NCBI GenBank assembly: GCA_025054515.1
Contig: JANWZT010000028.1
Coordinates: 1 to 11,610, forward strand
Source of the DNA: Candidatus Caldarchaeum sp.
Lineage (GTDB): Archaea > Thermoproteota > Nitrososphaeria_A > Caldarchaeales > Caldarchaeaceae
DNA: 11,610 nucleotides
Direction: 5' to 3'
Part shown: positions 5,406 through 11,596 of the stretch, in pieces
Numbering within the stretch: position 1 is the stretch's first letter
Layout of the letters: the number at the start of each line of letters is the position of its first letter
Program-made: the position numbers and the translations under genes
The notes under the pieces: generated by a model
What the model saw: only the letters and a program-made list of their open reading frames with translations
Told to the model about the DNA's origin: nothing
Databases searched by the model: none

Positions 5406-7073
5406 TTATCCGCAGACGGCGCCCCTGCTCGCAGACCCAACAAGCTTAGCGTACTTCGCCAACACACCCGAAGTGTACCTTGGCTTGGGAGCACTCCAAG
5501 ACTCGAGCCTTTTTCTTATCTCATCATCCGAAAGCATTACCGAAAGACGACGGCTTGGCACATCTATTTCGACGATGTCTCCGTCGCGGAGGGCAGCGAT
5601 GGGCCCGCCTACTGCCGCTTCGGGCGAAACATGGCCGACCATGAGGCCGTGGGTGGCGCCTGAAAACCTTCCATCGGTCACCAGGGCCACTTTTTCCTTA
5701 AGCCCCTGTCCGACGACGATTGCGGTAACGGCAAGCATTTCCCTCATCCCGGGCCCGCCCTTCGGGCCTTCATAGCGAATCACGATGACTTCGCCGGGCC
5801 CGATTTCGCGTCTGAGCACCGCCCGGTAGGCCTCTTCCTCGGAGTTGAATACTCGTGCGGGGCCTTTGAATGTTTGGACGGCGGATGCTGTCGATTTGAC
5901 GACGGCGCCTTCGGGTGCGAGGTTTCCTTTGAGAATAGCGATTCCGCCGGTCGGATGGATTGGGTTTGAAATGGGTCTCACGACTTCGCCTCCGTCTCCT
6001 GTTCCGATTTCGCGTAGATTCTGGGCCAGAGTTTTTCCAGTTACGGTTAGGCAGTCGCCGTGCAGAAGCCCTGCCTCGAGAAGCTTCTTGAGGACAACGG
6101 GAACGCCGCCGACCCGGTCGAGGTCAACCATCACAAACCTGCCGCCGGGCCTCATGTCGGCTATGTGCGGAGTTCTCCGACTGATTCTGTCGAAGACATC
6201 GATGTCAAGCTTCACACCAGCTTCGTGAGCGATGGCTGGAAGATGGAGGACAGCGTTCGTCGAACCACCCATGGCACAGACGACCGTGACAGCGTTTTCA
6301 AAAGCTTCATATGTCATGATGTCCCGCGGCTTGATACCGTTCTCCAGCAACCGCAAAACCGTCGCTCCAGACCTATAGGCGGCGTCGTAAATCCTCCGGT
6401 CGACGGCCGGTATAGAAGCCGACCCCGGAAGCGACATTCCCATGGCCTCTATCGCAGACGCCATCGTGTTGGCCGTGTAGAATCCCGCGCACGAACCTTC
6501 GGTGGGGCACGCCACCCTCTCCAACTCAACCAGCTCCTGCAGAGTCATCTGGCCCGCGCTGTATGCTCCGACGGCTTCGTAGACATCCTGAATGGTTACG
6601 TCGCGGCCCTTGTATTTTCCCGGCAGTATTGTTCCGCCGTAGAGGAAGACCGACGGAATGTTCAGCCGCGCCATCGCCATGACCGTTCCCGGCAAACTTT
6701 TGTCACATCCTGCCATACCCACCAACCCGTCGAACCTTTGGGCAAAACACATCAGCTCAATTGAATCCGCGATGACCTCCCTGCTGACGAGGGAGCCTTT
6801 CATCCCTTCCGTGTTCATCGAAATTCCGTCACTAACCGCGATAGTCGTAAACTGGATACCCACGCCGTTGTTCTCCCACACACCACGTCTCGCCTCTTCG
6901 GCGAGGTCGTTGAGATGAAGGTTACACGGCGTGACCTCGTTCCCCGTGCTCGCCACGCCGATGAAAGGTTTGCCGAAATCAGCATCCTTCAGCCCAACGG
7001 CCCTCAACATCGCCCTGTGCGGAGCCCTTTCAGGCCCTTCGGTGACGTCTCTGCTGGTAAGCCTTTTCGTCAT
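5406..7073 (-). CDS. ilvD: Dihydroxy-acid dehydratase
   Basis: This Fe-S enzyme dehydrates 2,3-dihydroxy-isovalerate and 2,3-dihydroxy-methylvalerate in valine, leucine and isoleucine synthesis. The 555 residues are the usual length. Cluster-ligand cysteines are visible: C50 (VTPCNLHL), C123 (GCDKSLPGT) and C195 (CPTEGSCAGFYTANTM). K125 corresponds to the carbamylated lysine that helps bind Mg2+, and S471 in VTDGRFSGATHG is the expected catalytic base. YEGPKGGPGMREML (434-447) is also intact. Some archaeal relatives act as gluconate or other sugar-acid dehydratases, but the full motif set favours IlvD. The ATG at 7073 is 26.5 bases from the palindromic TATA box shared with thymidylate kinase. 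Other branched-chain pathway genes are not in the window. Cluster assembly could involve the SufU-like scaffold about 2.1 kb away. Confidence 0.97.
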   Translation of the reverse strand: MTKRLTSRDVTEGPERAPHRAMLRAVGLKDADFGKPFIGVASTGNEVTPCNLHLNDLAEEARRGVWENNGVGIQFTTIAVSDGISMNTEGMKGSLVSREVIADSIELMCFAQRFDGLVGMAGCDKSLPGTVMAMARLNIPSVFLYGGTILPGKYKGRDVTIQDVYEAVGAYSAGQMTLQELVELERVACPTEGSCAGFYTANTMASAIEAMGMSLPGSASIPAVDRRIYDAAYRSGATVLRLLENGIKPRDIMTYEAFENAVTVVCAMGGSTNAVLHLPAIAHEAGVKLDIDVFDRISRRTPHIADMRPGGRFVMVDLDRVGGVPVVLKKLLEAGLLHGDCLTVTGKTLAQNLREIGTGDGGEVVRPISNPIHPTGGIAILKGNLAPEGAVVKSTASAVQTFKGPARVFNSEEEAYRAVLRREIGPGEVIVIRYEGPKGGPGMREMLAVTAIVVGQGLKEKVALVTDGRFSGATHGLMVGHVSPEAAVGGPIAALRDGDIVEIDVPSRRLSVMLSDDEIRKRLESWSAPKPRYTSGVLAKYAKLVGSASRGAVCG

Positions 7074-7094
7074 GATGCGAAAAGCAGTTTTTCG

Positions 7095-7104
7095 GATTTA
7101 AATC
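7095..7104. promoter_or_regulatory. Palindromic TATA box shared by ilvD and tmk
   Basis: GATTTAAATC is a perfect 10-base palindrome. Its centre is 26.5 bases from the ilvD ATG (7073) and 27.5 bases from the tmk TTG (7127). The entire interval between the genes is 53 bases, so one TBP site could drive two leaderless transcripts in opposite directions. No other TATA-like element is visible between the two starts. Confidence 0.65.
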
Positions 7105-7126
7105 TTGCGAAGAACGGCGGAAAACG

Positions 7127-7717
7127 TTGAAAAGACCTCTTTACATCGCCGTCGAAGGCATAGACGGCGCCGGCAAAACAACGCAGGCAAAGCTTCTCGC
7201 ATCCCGGTTGAGAAGAAGGGGGTTTTCCACGGTTTTGGTTCATGAGCCGAGCGACAGCGATGTCGGCCGCGTCATACGCAAAGCCTTGAAGAAACAGCTG
7301 AATGTCTCCGAAGAAGCGGTTGCTTTGCTTTTCGCCGCCGACCGTCTAATTCTCCGGCGGACGGTCATCGAGCCGGCGTTGAAAAAATCGGCTTTCATCG
7401 TTTCCGACAGAAGCGTGTTGTCTTCGCTTGCATACCAGCCCGTCGCCACGGGAAAAAGGAAATGGGTATACGAAATCAACAAATTTGCGGCAAAGCCCGA
7501 CATCGTGGTCTTTATCGACATCGACCCGTCGAAAGCTCTCCGAAGGCTTTCAAAAAGCACCCAAAGATACGAAAAGGCTGTTTTTCTGACCAAGGTCCGC
7601 CGCGAATATTTCCGCGTTCTACGCCGTTTCAAATTTGTCGTCGTCGACGGCGACAAGCCTGTCCGCCAAGTCGAGGCCGAAATCCTCGAAAAGCTTTCGA
7701 AATTTATCTCGAAATAA
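7127..7717 (+). CDS. tmk: Thymidylate kinase (dTMP kinase)
   Basis: This kinase phosphorylates dTMP to dTDP with ATP, the step that commits thymidylate to dTTP. At 196 residues it is normal for the family. The P-loop EGIDGAGKTTQAK spans residues 10-22; HEPSDSDVGRVIRKAL is the following EP/DR-type dTMP-binding region; SDRSVLSSLAYQP (93-105) carries the DR and SxxAYQ signature; and FIDIDPSKALRRL precedes the lid region, rich in basic residues (QRYEKAVFLTKVRREY). The start is TTG 7127, 27.5 bases from the palindromic TATA box shared with ilvD; no ribosome site precedes it. The 3' end overlaps a SAMHD1-like phosphohydrolase gene on the opposite strand by 14 bases. Confidence 0.95.
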   Translation: MKRPLYIAVEGIDGAGKTTQAKLLASRLRRRGFSTVLVHEPSDSDVGRVIRKALKKQLNVSEEAVALLFAADRLILRRTVIEPALKKSAFIVSDRSVLSSLAYQPVATGKRKWVYEINKFAAKPDIVVFIDIDPSKALRRLSKSTQRYEKAVFLTKVRREYFRVLRRFKFVVVDGDKPVRQVEAEILEKLSKFISK

Positions 7718-8864
7718 CTTCTTCCGCGGCCTTCCTAACCCGGTCGACCTGCTGAACGTTTCTGTCGACGTAAACCCGTACGAGTTTAAGAGGTTTGGAA
7801 AGCTGTTTGAGTATCCAAGATTCTTCAACGGGCGGGTCTATACGTATTTCGCCGGGCCCGTATCTGGTCAGCGGAGGCGCGTATGAGTAATCGACGAAGA
7901 CGTTCTCGGCATCGACTTCAGCGCGGTCGGCAACCTCCTTCTCGATGCGCAGACGTTCTTCCAGCCCGTATCGAGGGCCTTCGTCGCCGAAAAACTGTTT
8001 TTCAAAAACTCTTTTGGGAAGAATCCGGCGCTCCAGCCTTTCGATGACCCACCGTGTTTTATCCGACTTCTTCAGCAGACACCATGTCGTCAAGTCGTCG
8101 TGTTCAAGATACTGCTGCGGAGACATTCCGCCGAAGTCCAGCTCTTCATCCAAGAGCTGTGCACCGCGGAGAAGAAGTATTTGAGCGGCTCTGACCGCGT
8201 GGTGAAAGTAGATGTTGACGAACGAATGGTAGCGGGCTATCGCAAGCTCTTCAACGGCGCCCATCCCCCTGCTGTCCACAGCCGGCCCATCCGCCAGAAG
8301 CCGCGTCAACCTAATCACACGTCGGACGTCGATTATTCCGTACGTTGCACCGGAAAAATACGCGTCACGCACCAGAAAATCCAGCCTATCGACGTCTAAA
8401 GGCCCCGAAACAACCCAGCTCAGCCGGTTCTTGCCCCGCAACAGCCCGGCAACTTCGTCGACTTCCAACCCGAGCCGTTGTAACGCGTTTGAGGTTTCGG
8501 CGTCGTGCTCTATGATTTGTATGCTCATGTCTTCATGGCTTAGGCCGTCGCGGTGGAGGAGTTCTTCGAGCAGGTGGGAGTAGGGGGTGTGGCCGACGTC
8601 GTGGAGAACCGCGGCAGCCCGGAGCAGGTTTTTTTCGGTTTCGTCGAGGTTTAGGTGGTCGGCGAATTCGCCGGCGAGGTGCATGCATCCGAGGGAATGG
8701 TCAAACCGGCTGTGACGTGCTCCGGGGTAAACGAGGTAGACCAACGGAAGCTGGCTGATTCTCCTCAGCCTTTGGACGGCCCTTGTGTCGACAAGTGCTC
8801 GCTCCTCCGGCGTCAACGAAATGTATCCGTGGACAGGGTCTTTGACAAGCTTCAAACCATCCAA
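7704..8864 (-). CDS. HD-domain phosphohydrolase, SAMHD1/dGTPase-like (COG1078 type)
   Basis: A 386-residue metal-dependent phosphohydrolase; relatives hydrolyse dNTPs to nucleosides and triphosphate. The family opening KDPVHGYISL (8-17) is intact. Metal ligands matching SAMHD1 are H56 (SRFDHSLG), H88-D89 with H92 (LHDVGHTPYSHLLE) and D159 (SGPLDVDRLDFLVRD). The region after residue 180 follows the usual helical extension of COG1078 proteins. It starts at TTG 8864, only 3 bases after the stop of the ASCH gene, so it is almost certainly cotranscribed with it. The tempting ATG two bases downstream is out of frame. Its 3' end overlaps tmk tail-to-tail by 14 bases. Substrate (dGTP, all dNTPs, or another nucleotide) cannot be told from sequence. 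Confidence 0.92.
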   Translation of the reverse strand: MDGLKLVKDPVHGYISLTPEERALVDTRAVQRLRRISQLPLVYLVYPGARHSRFDHSLGCMHLAGEFADHLNLDETEKNLLRAAAVLHDVGHTPYSHLLEELLHRDGLSHEDMSIQIIEHDAETSNALQRLGLEVDEVAGLLRGKNRLSWVVSGPLDVDRLDFLVRDAYFSGATYGIIDVRRVIRLTRLLADGPAVDSRGMGAVEELAIARYHSFVNIYFHHAVRAAQILLLRGAQLLDEELDFGGMSPQQYLEHDDLTTWCLLKKSDKTRWVIERLERRILPKRVFEKQFFGDEGPRYGLEERLRIEKEVADRAEVDAENVFVDYSYAPPLTRYGPGEIRIDPPVEESWILKQLSKPLKLVRVYVDRNVQQVDRVRKAAEEVISR

Positions 8865-8867
8865 AAT

Positions 8868-9215
8868 TTACCGTGTGCTTCCAATAAGCTTAACGTCATT
8901 CACCCATATCTGCGCTCCCCTCGGATGGCTGTAACGGACGGGTCTGCGGAATTTTTTGACGACCTTCAGAAACCACGCATATCTGTATTTGATGACTTTT
9001 CTTGTTTGAACGCTTTTCAATTTTAGGGTCTTCGCTCTGGTTGACAGGCTTTTTGCGCTTACGATTTTGATGATTCCGAGCGCGTATCCGTTGGATAGAA
9101 GATAGATGTTCCGATTCATTTTTTTGACGGGCGGAGGCCACAGTCTTAGCTCCCTTTTTTTGCGTCCAGAAATTATTTTGTTTGCGAAAGGCTGTTTTAC
9201 GATGAGGCCGTCCAA
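8868..9215 (-). CDS. ASCH-domain protein
   Basis: A 115-residue protein that is one ASCH domain (PUA-like beta-barrel fold, thought to bind RNA or modified nucleosides). The N-terminal DGLIVKQPFANKIISGRKKR fits the family start, with the conserved K..ExR region around K19, E22 and R24. SNGYALGIIKIV (41-52) forms the central strands, and the C-terminal KYRYAWFLK plus RPVRYSHPRGAQIWV (91-105) is the characteristic end. The threonine common in the K-T-x-E motif is K20 here. The protein is very basic, especially 55-90, which suits nucleic-acid binding. One distant relative (E. coli YqfB) is an N4-acetylcytidine amidohydrolase; activity here is unknown. TTG 9215 starts 2 bases after the SufU-like stop, so it lies in one operon with that gene and the HD phosphohydrolase. 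Confidence 0.82.
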   Translation of the reverse strand: MDGLIVKQPFANKIISGRKKRELRLWPPPVKKMNRNIYLLSNGYALGIIKIVSAKSLSTRAKTLKLKSVQTRKVIKYRYAWFLKVVKKFRRPVRYSHPRGAQIWVNDVKLIGSTR

Positions 9216-9217
9216 CC

Positions 9218-9619
9218 CTATTCTTCGAATTCCCGCGTATCCATCTTCGTCCCGAGGTAGGAATAGACCGCCGCCTTCAACGCTTTAAGCGGAAGCAGAG
9301 CACATTTGACACGCACCGGCCCCACCTCGATACCCAGCATCTCGAAAACAGACCCCTTGTCCAAGGCCTTCACATCATCGAGAGATTTGCCCTGAATAGA
9401 TTCAATCAACATCGAAGCCGAAGCCTGGCTTATCGCACAGCCGTGGCCCCTGAAACTCGCCTTCTCAACAACGCCTCCGTTGATTTTCAGGTAGACTTCG
9501 ACGACGTCGCCGCATAATGGGTTCGAATCCTTAACCTTCACCGACGCGTCAGACAGCTCGCCGTAGTTCCGCGGATTCCGGTAATGGTCGAGAATCACAT
9601 CGAACTGAGACTCGCCCAA
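9218..9619 (-). CDS. SufU/IscU-type Fe-S cluster scaffold protein
   Basis: A 133-residue scaffold of the NifU_N family, which in relatives holds a nascent Fe-S cluster or relays sulfur from a cysteine desulfurase. DHYRNPRNYGEL near the N-terminus, SNPLCGDVVEVYLKI, GHGCAISQASASML and VRVKCALLPLKALKAAV are present. Counted from TTG 9619, the three ligand cysteines are C36, C61 and C106, with D38 after the first. The GCxIS..AS.SM pattern and the lysine before the third cysteine are SufU-like. The 45-residue spacing between the second and third cysteines resembles IscU, so the insertion typical of SufU is missing. TTG 9619 is preferred to TTG 9643: the upper one lies only about 11 bases from the TATA box, before the expected transcription start. 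First gene of the operon with the ASCH and HD genes. Confidence 0.92.
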   Translation of the reverse strand: MGESQFDVILDHYRNPRNYGELSDASVKVKDSNPLCGDVVEVYLKINGGVVEKASFRGHGCAISQASASMLIESIQGKSLDDVKALDKGSVFEMLGIEVGPVRVKCALLPLKALKAAVYSYLGTKMDTREFEE

Positions 9620-9650
9620 ACCTTTCCAAACACAACTCAGCAAATCAAGA

Positions 9651-9657
9651 ATTTAAT
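9651..9657 (-). promoter_or_regulatory. TATA-like box of the SufU-ASCH-HD operon
   Basis: ATTAAAT on the reverse strand is centred about 35 bases before TTG 9619, predicting a leader of about 8 bases. This would be the single promoter for the three genes ending at 7704. Confidence 0.5.
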
Positions 9658-9722
9658 GTTTGAAAAACAACCAAGTCACGATAACATGGTGTCGGTAGCA
9701 AACGAACCCTCTCGTTTAAAAG

Positions 9723-9729
9723 AATATAT
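9723..9729 (+). promoter_or_regulatory. TATA box of the restriction-like gene
   Basis: AATATAT is centred 28 bases before the GTG at 9754, so the mRNA should be leaderless. The 134 bases between the two divergent starts (9619 and 9754) hold this box and the operon box at 9651-9657; I see nothing else clear there. Confidence 0.55.
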
Positions 9730-9753
9730 GTCTGCGGAGGTCTAACGCCTTTT

Positions 9754-10614
9754 GTGACGCTCGACGACCTTATCGAAGTCGTCAAAGCTCTTAAAAACCG
9801 CATTCATACACATGGGCAGCTGCTTCAGAAAAACGAGGCTTTAACGAGATATGTGCTCATCGACCCACTGCTCCGTGCCTTGGGCTGGAACACCGAAGAC
9901 CCGGATCTCGTCAGGCCCGAAGTCACCACACAAGCAGGAAAACCAGACTACACCCTCCTCCACAACGGTCAGCGGCTTGCTTTCGTGGGAGCCAAAGCAT
10001 ATGGCAAACAGGAAGACCTGCTTCAGCAAGTTTCCTACTGCGTCTCGGAAGGTGTGCGCTATTTCATCGCGACCGACGGCTCGAAATGGGAGGTCTATGA
10101 CACACAGATACAGAAGCCCCTGCCAGAGAAGAAAATCGCAGAATGGGACATCTCGGCGATGGAACCAGGCGAAATAATAAGAAGAGCGTTTTCGATATTG
10201 CGGCACGCAGGAATAGGACATCCGCCCGACCATATCAAGCCGCCTCCACCGGATGGAATTCCTTTAACTAAAATATCTCCAAAACTCAAGGAAAAACTAA
10301 GCTACAAAGTAATCAGATTCCCTGACGGAAAGCGGTCTCCTCTAAAATATTGGAGGGATATATTAACTGCAGCGGTAGAGTGGCTGGTGTCGTCTAACAT
10401 GTTGATGCAGCCTCCAATAAAAACATCTGAGGGTTTTACCTATTTGGTAAACTCGGTGCCACGTCACGAGAACGGGAAACCCTTCAGAAGTAAGAGAAAG
10501 GTTAGTGGTCTCTGGGTCGAAACCAACTTCAACAACAAAGATGTTGTCAAGCACACAAAACGTCTTCTAGATATGCATAGAATCAGCTCGGAAACAGTCT
10601 TTCTCCACAAATAA
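9754..10614 (+). CDS. Type I/IV restriction-endonuclease-like protein (HsdR_N fold), probably with altered active site
   Basis: A 286-residue protein with two parts. Residues about 1-150 match the HsdR N-terminal / COG2810 nuclease module: NEALTRYVLIDPLLRALGW (27-45), the PD motif GKPDYTLL (62-69), then LAFVGAKAYGK (75-85), and QQVSYCVSEGVRYFIATDGS with KWEVYD. In the PD-(D/E)xK core the acidic residue expected before AK is G79, so the site reads D65...G79-A-K81. A proline-rich linker (HPPDHIKPPPPDGIP, 156-170) leads to an unassigned C-terminal domain with WRDILTAAVEWLV, GFTYLVNSVPRHENGKPF and GLWVETNFNNKDVVKHTKRL. That second part is markedly lower in GC. No methylase or helicase gene is adjacent. 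GTG 9754 starts 28 bases after a TATA box. Role unknown: solitary nuclease remnant, regulator or DNA-binding protein. Confidence 0.8.
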   Translation: MTLDDLIEVVKALKNRIHTHGQLLQKNEALTRYVLIDPLLRALGWNTEDPDLVRPEVTTQAGKPDYTLLHNGQRLAFVGAKAYGKQEDLLQQVSYCVSEGVRYFIATDGSKWEVYDTQIQKPLPEKKIAEWDISAMEPGEIIRRAFSILRHAGIGHPPDHIKPPPPDGIPLTKISPKLKEKLSYKVIRFPDGKRSPLKYWRDILTAAVEWLVSSNMLMQPPIKTSEGFTYLVNSVPRHENGKPFRSKRKVSGLWVETNFNNKDVVKHTKRLLDMHRISSETVFLHK

Positions 10615-10626
10615 AGTCGGAATGGT

Positions 10627-10703
10627 TGGCGCCGGGGAGCGGATTTGAACCGCTGACCGACGGGTTAACAGCCCGCCGCTCTACCAGGCTGAGCTACCCC
10701 GGC
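10627..10703 (-). tRNA. tRNA-Asn (anticodon GTT), CCA encoded
   Basis: The reverse strand folds into a complete cloverleaf of 73 bases (10631-10703) plus discriminator G (10630) and CCA (10627-10629). The acceptor stem is GCCGGGG/CCCCGGC, the D-arm GCTC...GAGC, the anticodon stem GCGGG/CCCGT with loop CTGTTAA giving anticodon GTT, the variable loop CGGTC, and the T-arm AGCGG/CCGCT with loop TTCAAAT. Discriminator G is standard for asparagine tRNAs. There is no intron. Its 3' end lies 12 bases from the stop of the convergent restriction-like gene, and its promoter overlaps the stop codon of the DMT transporter gene upstream. Confidence 0.97.
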
Positions 10704-10722
10704 TGCTTGGTTTTTCGGTTCG

Positions 10723-10734
10723 TTTTTTATTAAG
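10723..10734 (-). promoter_or_regulatory. TATA box of tRNA-Asn, overlapping the DMT stop codon
   Basis: CTTAATAAAAAA on the reverse strand is centred about 26 bases before the first base of the tRNA. Its TAA at 10730-10732 is also the stop codon of the transporter gene. Read on the plus strand, the same area is T-rich (T5 at 10711-10715, T6 at 10723-10728) and could terminate transcripts of the restriction-like gene that run across the tRNA in antisense. Confidence 0.5.
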
Positions 10735-11563
10735 TGTTTATGAGGGTTGTTGCGGCTGCTGCCAACGCTATGGCTGCTGTGCGTTGTTTTCCGAGCTTTT
10801 CGTGTAGAATTGCCTTGGCCAGCATGACGGTTGAGACGGGATACAGCGACGATAGCACTCCGGCAACGTCGAGCCTTCCAGCCTGACGTGAAAGCAGGTA
10901 GAAGAAGCTTCCGCCCGTGTCGAAAACTCCGGCGGCGGCGATTTTAGTGAAAGCGTTTCCCACACTCTTTGTGTTTAGGAGTGTTTTTGCGAGGAAGGCG
11001 GCTAAGCCTGCGGTAATCATCCGTGAGACAGACAGCGGGTAGAAGTAGAGGCCTTCGGAAACCTGCCCGAGGAGCACTAGGAACAGCCCGAACCCCAGCC
11101 CAGCCACAGCTGAAAACCCGAGCTGAGAGTTGACAGACAGACGCATCCCGGACGAACCTGTCGTCAAACCTATGCTGACGAAGGCGAGAAAAAACCCCGC
11201 AGCCTGCAGAGTGGATGGAACGCCCTCGAGCAGAGACCCGGCCAAGGCTGGAACAACGGCTGTCAAGACACCCGTGACCGGGGCGGCAGCACCCATCTCT
11301 CCACGTGAAAGGGCGGCGTAGTAGAAAATCAAGCCCACGCCGCTCATCAAACCAGCTGCAGCAGCCCAGCCAAGGTCGGCGACACCGGGAAGAGGCTCGC
11401 CCACAGCCACAGCCAAACCAACCAGAAGAATGAAGCCGACTGTCTGAGAAAACGCTACAACCCTGAGGACGTGAACAGCCTTCGACGCATAGCCGCCGTA
11501 GAAATCACCTGCGCCCCACGCAAAAGCCGACGCAAGCCCGTAGAAAGTTGCGGCGGAATCCAA
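10730..11563 (-). CDS. DMT-superfamily transporter (EamA-type)
   Basis: A 277-residue membrane protein with about 10 hydrophobic segments and two EamA-like halves, the standard layout of drug/metabolite transporters. The first half begins MDSAATFYGLASAFAWGAGD and includes YYAALSRGEMGAAAPVTGVL, the usual pattern at the end of the first EamA repeat. The second half ends FFYLLSRQAGRLDVAGVLSS followed by LYPVSTVMLAKAILHEKL, the counterpart motif, and a final alanine-rich segment. The substrate cannot be inferred; relatives export amino acids, purines or other metabolites. It starts at TTG 11563, with a TTTAAT box centred about 30 bases upstream, consistent with a leader of only a few bases. No terminator is evident before the tRNA, so readthrough into tRNA-Asn is possible. 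Confidence 0.92.
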   Translation of the reverse strand: MDSAATFYGLASAFAWGAGDFYGGYASKAVHVLRVVAFSQTVGFILLVGLAVAVGEPLPGVADLGWAAAAGLMSGVGLIFYYAALSRGEMGAAAPVTGVLTAVVPALAGSLLEGVPSTLQAAGFFLAFVSIGLTTGSSGMRLSVNSQLGFSAVAGLGFGLFLVLLGQVSEGLYFYPLSVSRMITAGLAAFLAKTLLNTKSVGNAFTKIAAAGVFDTGGSFFYLLSRQAGRLDVAGVLSSLYPVSTVMLAKAILHEKLGKQRTAAIALAAAATTLINT

Positions 11564-11590
11564 ACCAGCCTACATCCGATCAGCCTACGT

Positions 11591-11596
11591 ATTAAA
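11591..11596 (-). promoter_or_regulatory. TATA-like box of the DMT transporter gene
   Basis: TTTAAT on the reverse strand (context GGTTTAATACG) is centred about 30 bases before TTG 11563, supporting that start codon. Confidence 0.5.

Noticed and set aside
6060..6764. 234-residue open frame on the plus strand inside ilvD
   Set aside because: It is a shadow of the IlvD coding frame, rich in Arg and His, with no family resemblance.
9112..9125. Run of T on the plus strand as a terminator
   Set aside because: It lies inside the ASCH gene as antisense of a lysine/asparagine-rich coding stretch, with no plus-strand gene ending just before it.
9620..9643. Longer SufU-like start at TTG 9643
   Set aside because: It lies about 11 bases from the TATA-like box and so upstream of the expected transcript start. 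The extra residues (MLSCVWKG) are not seen at the start of typical family members.
10600..10734. tRNA-Asn as an attachment site of an integrated element
   Set aside because: No integrase gene and no second copy of the tRNA 3' end is visible in the window. Only the GC shift in the neighbouring gene hints at acquisition.
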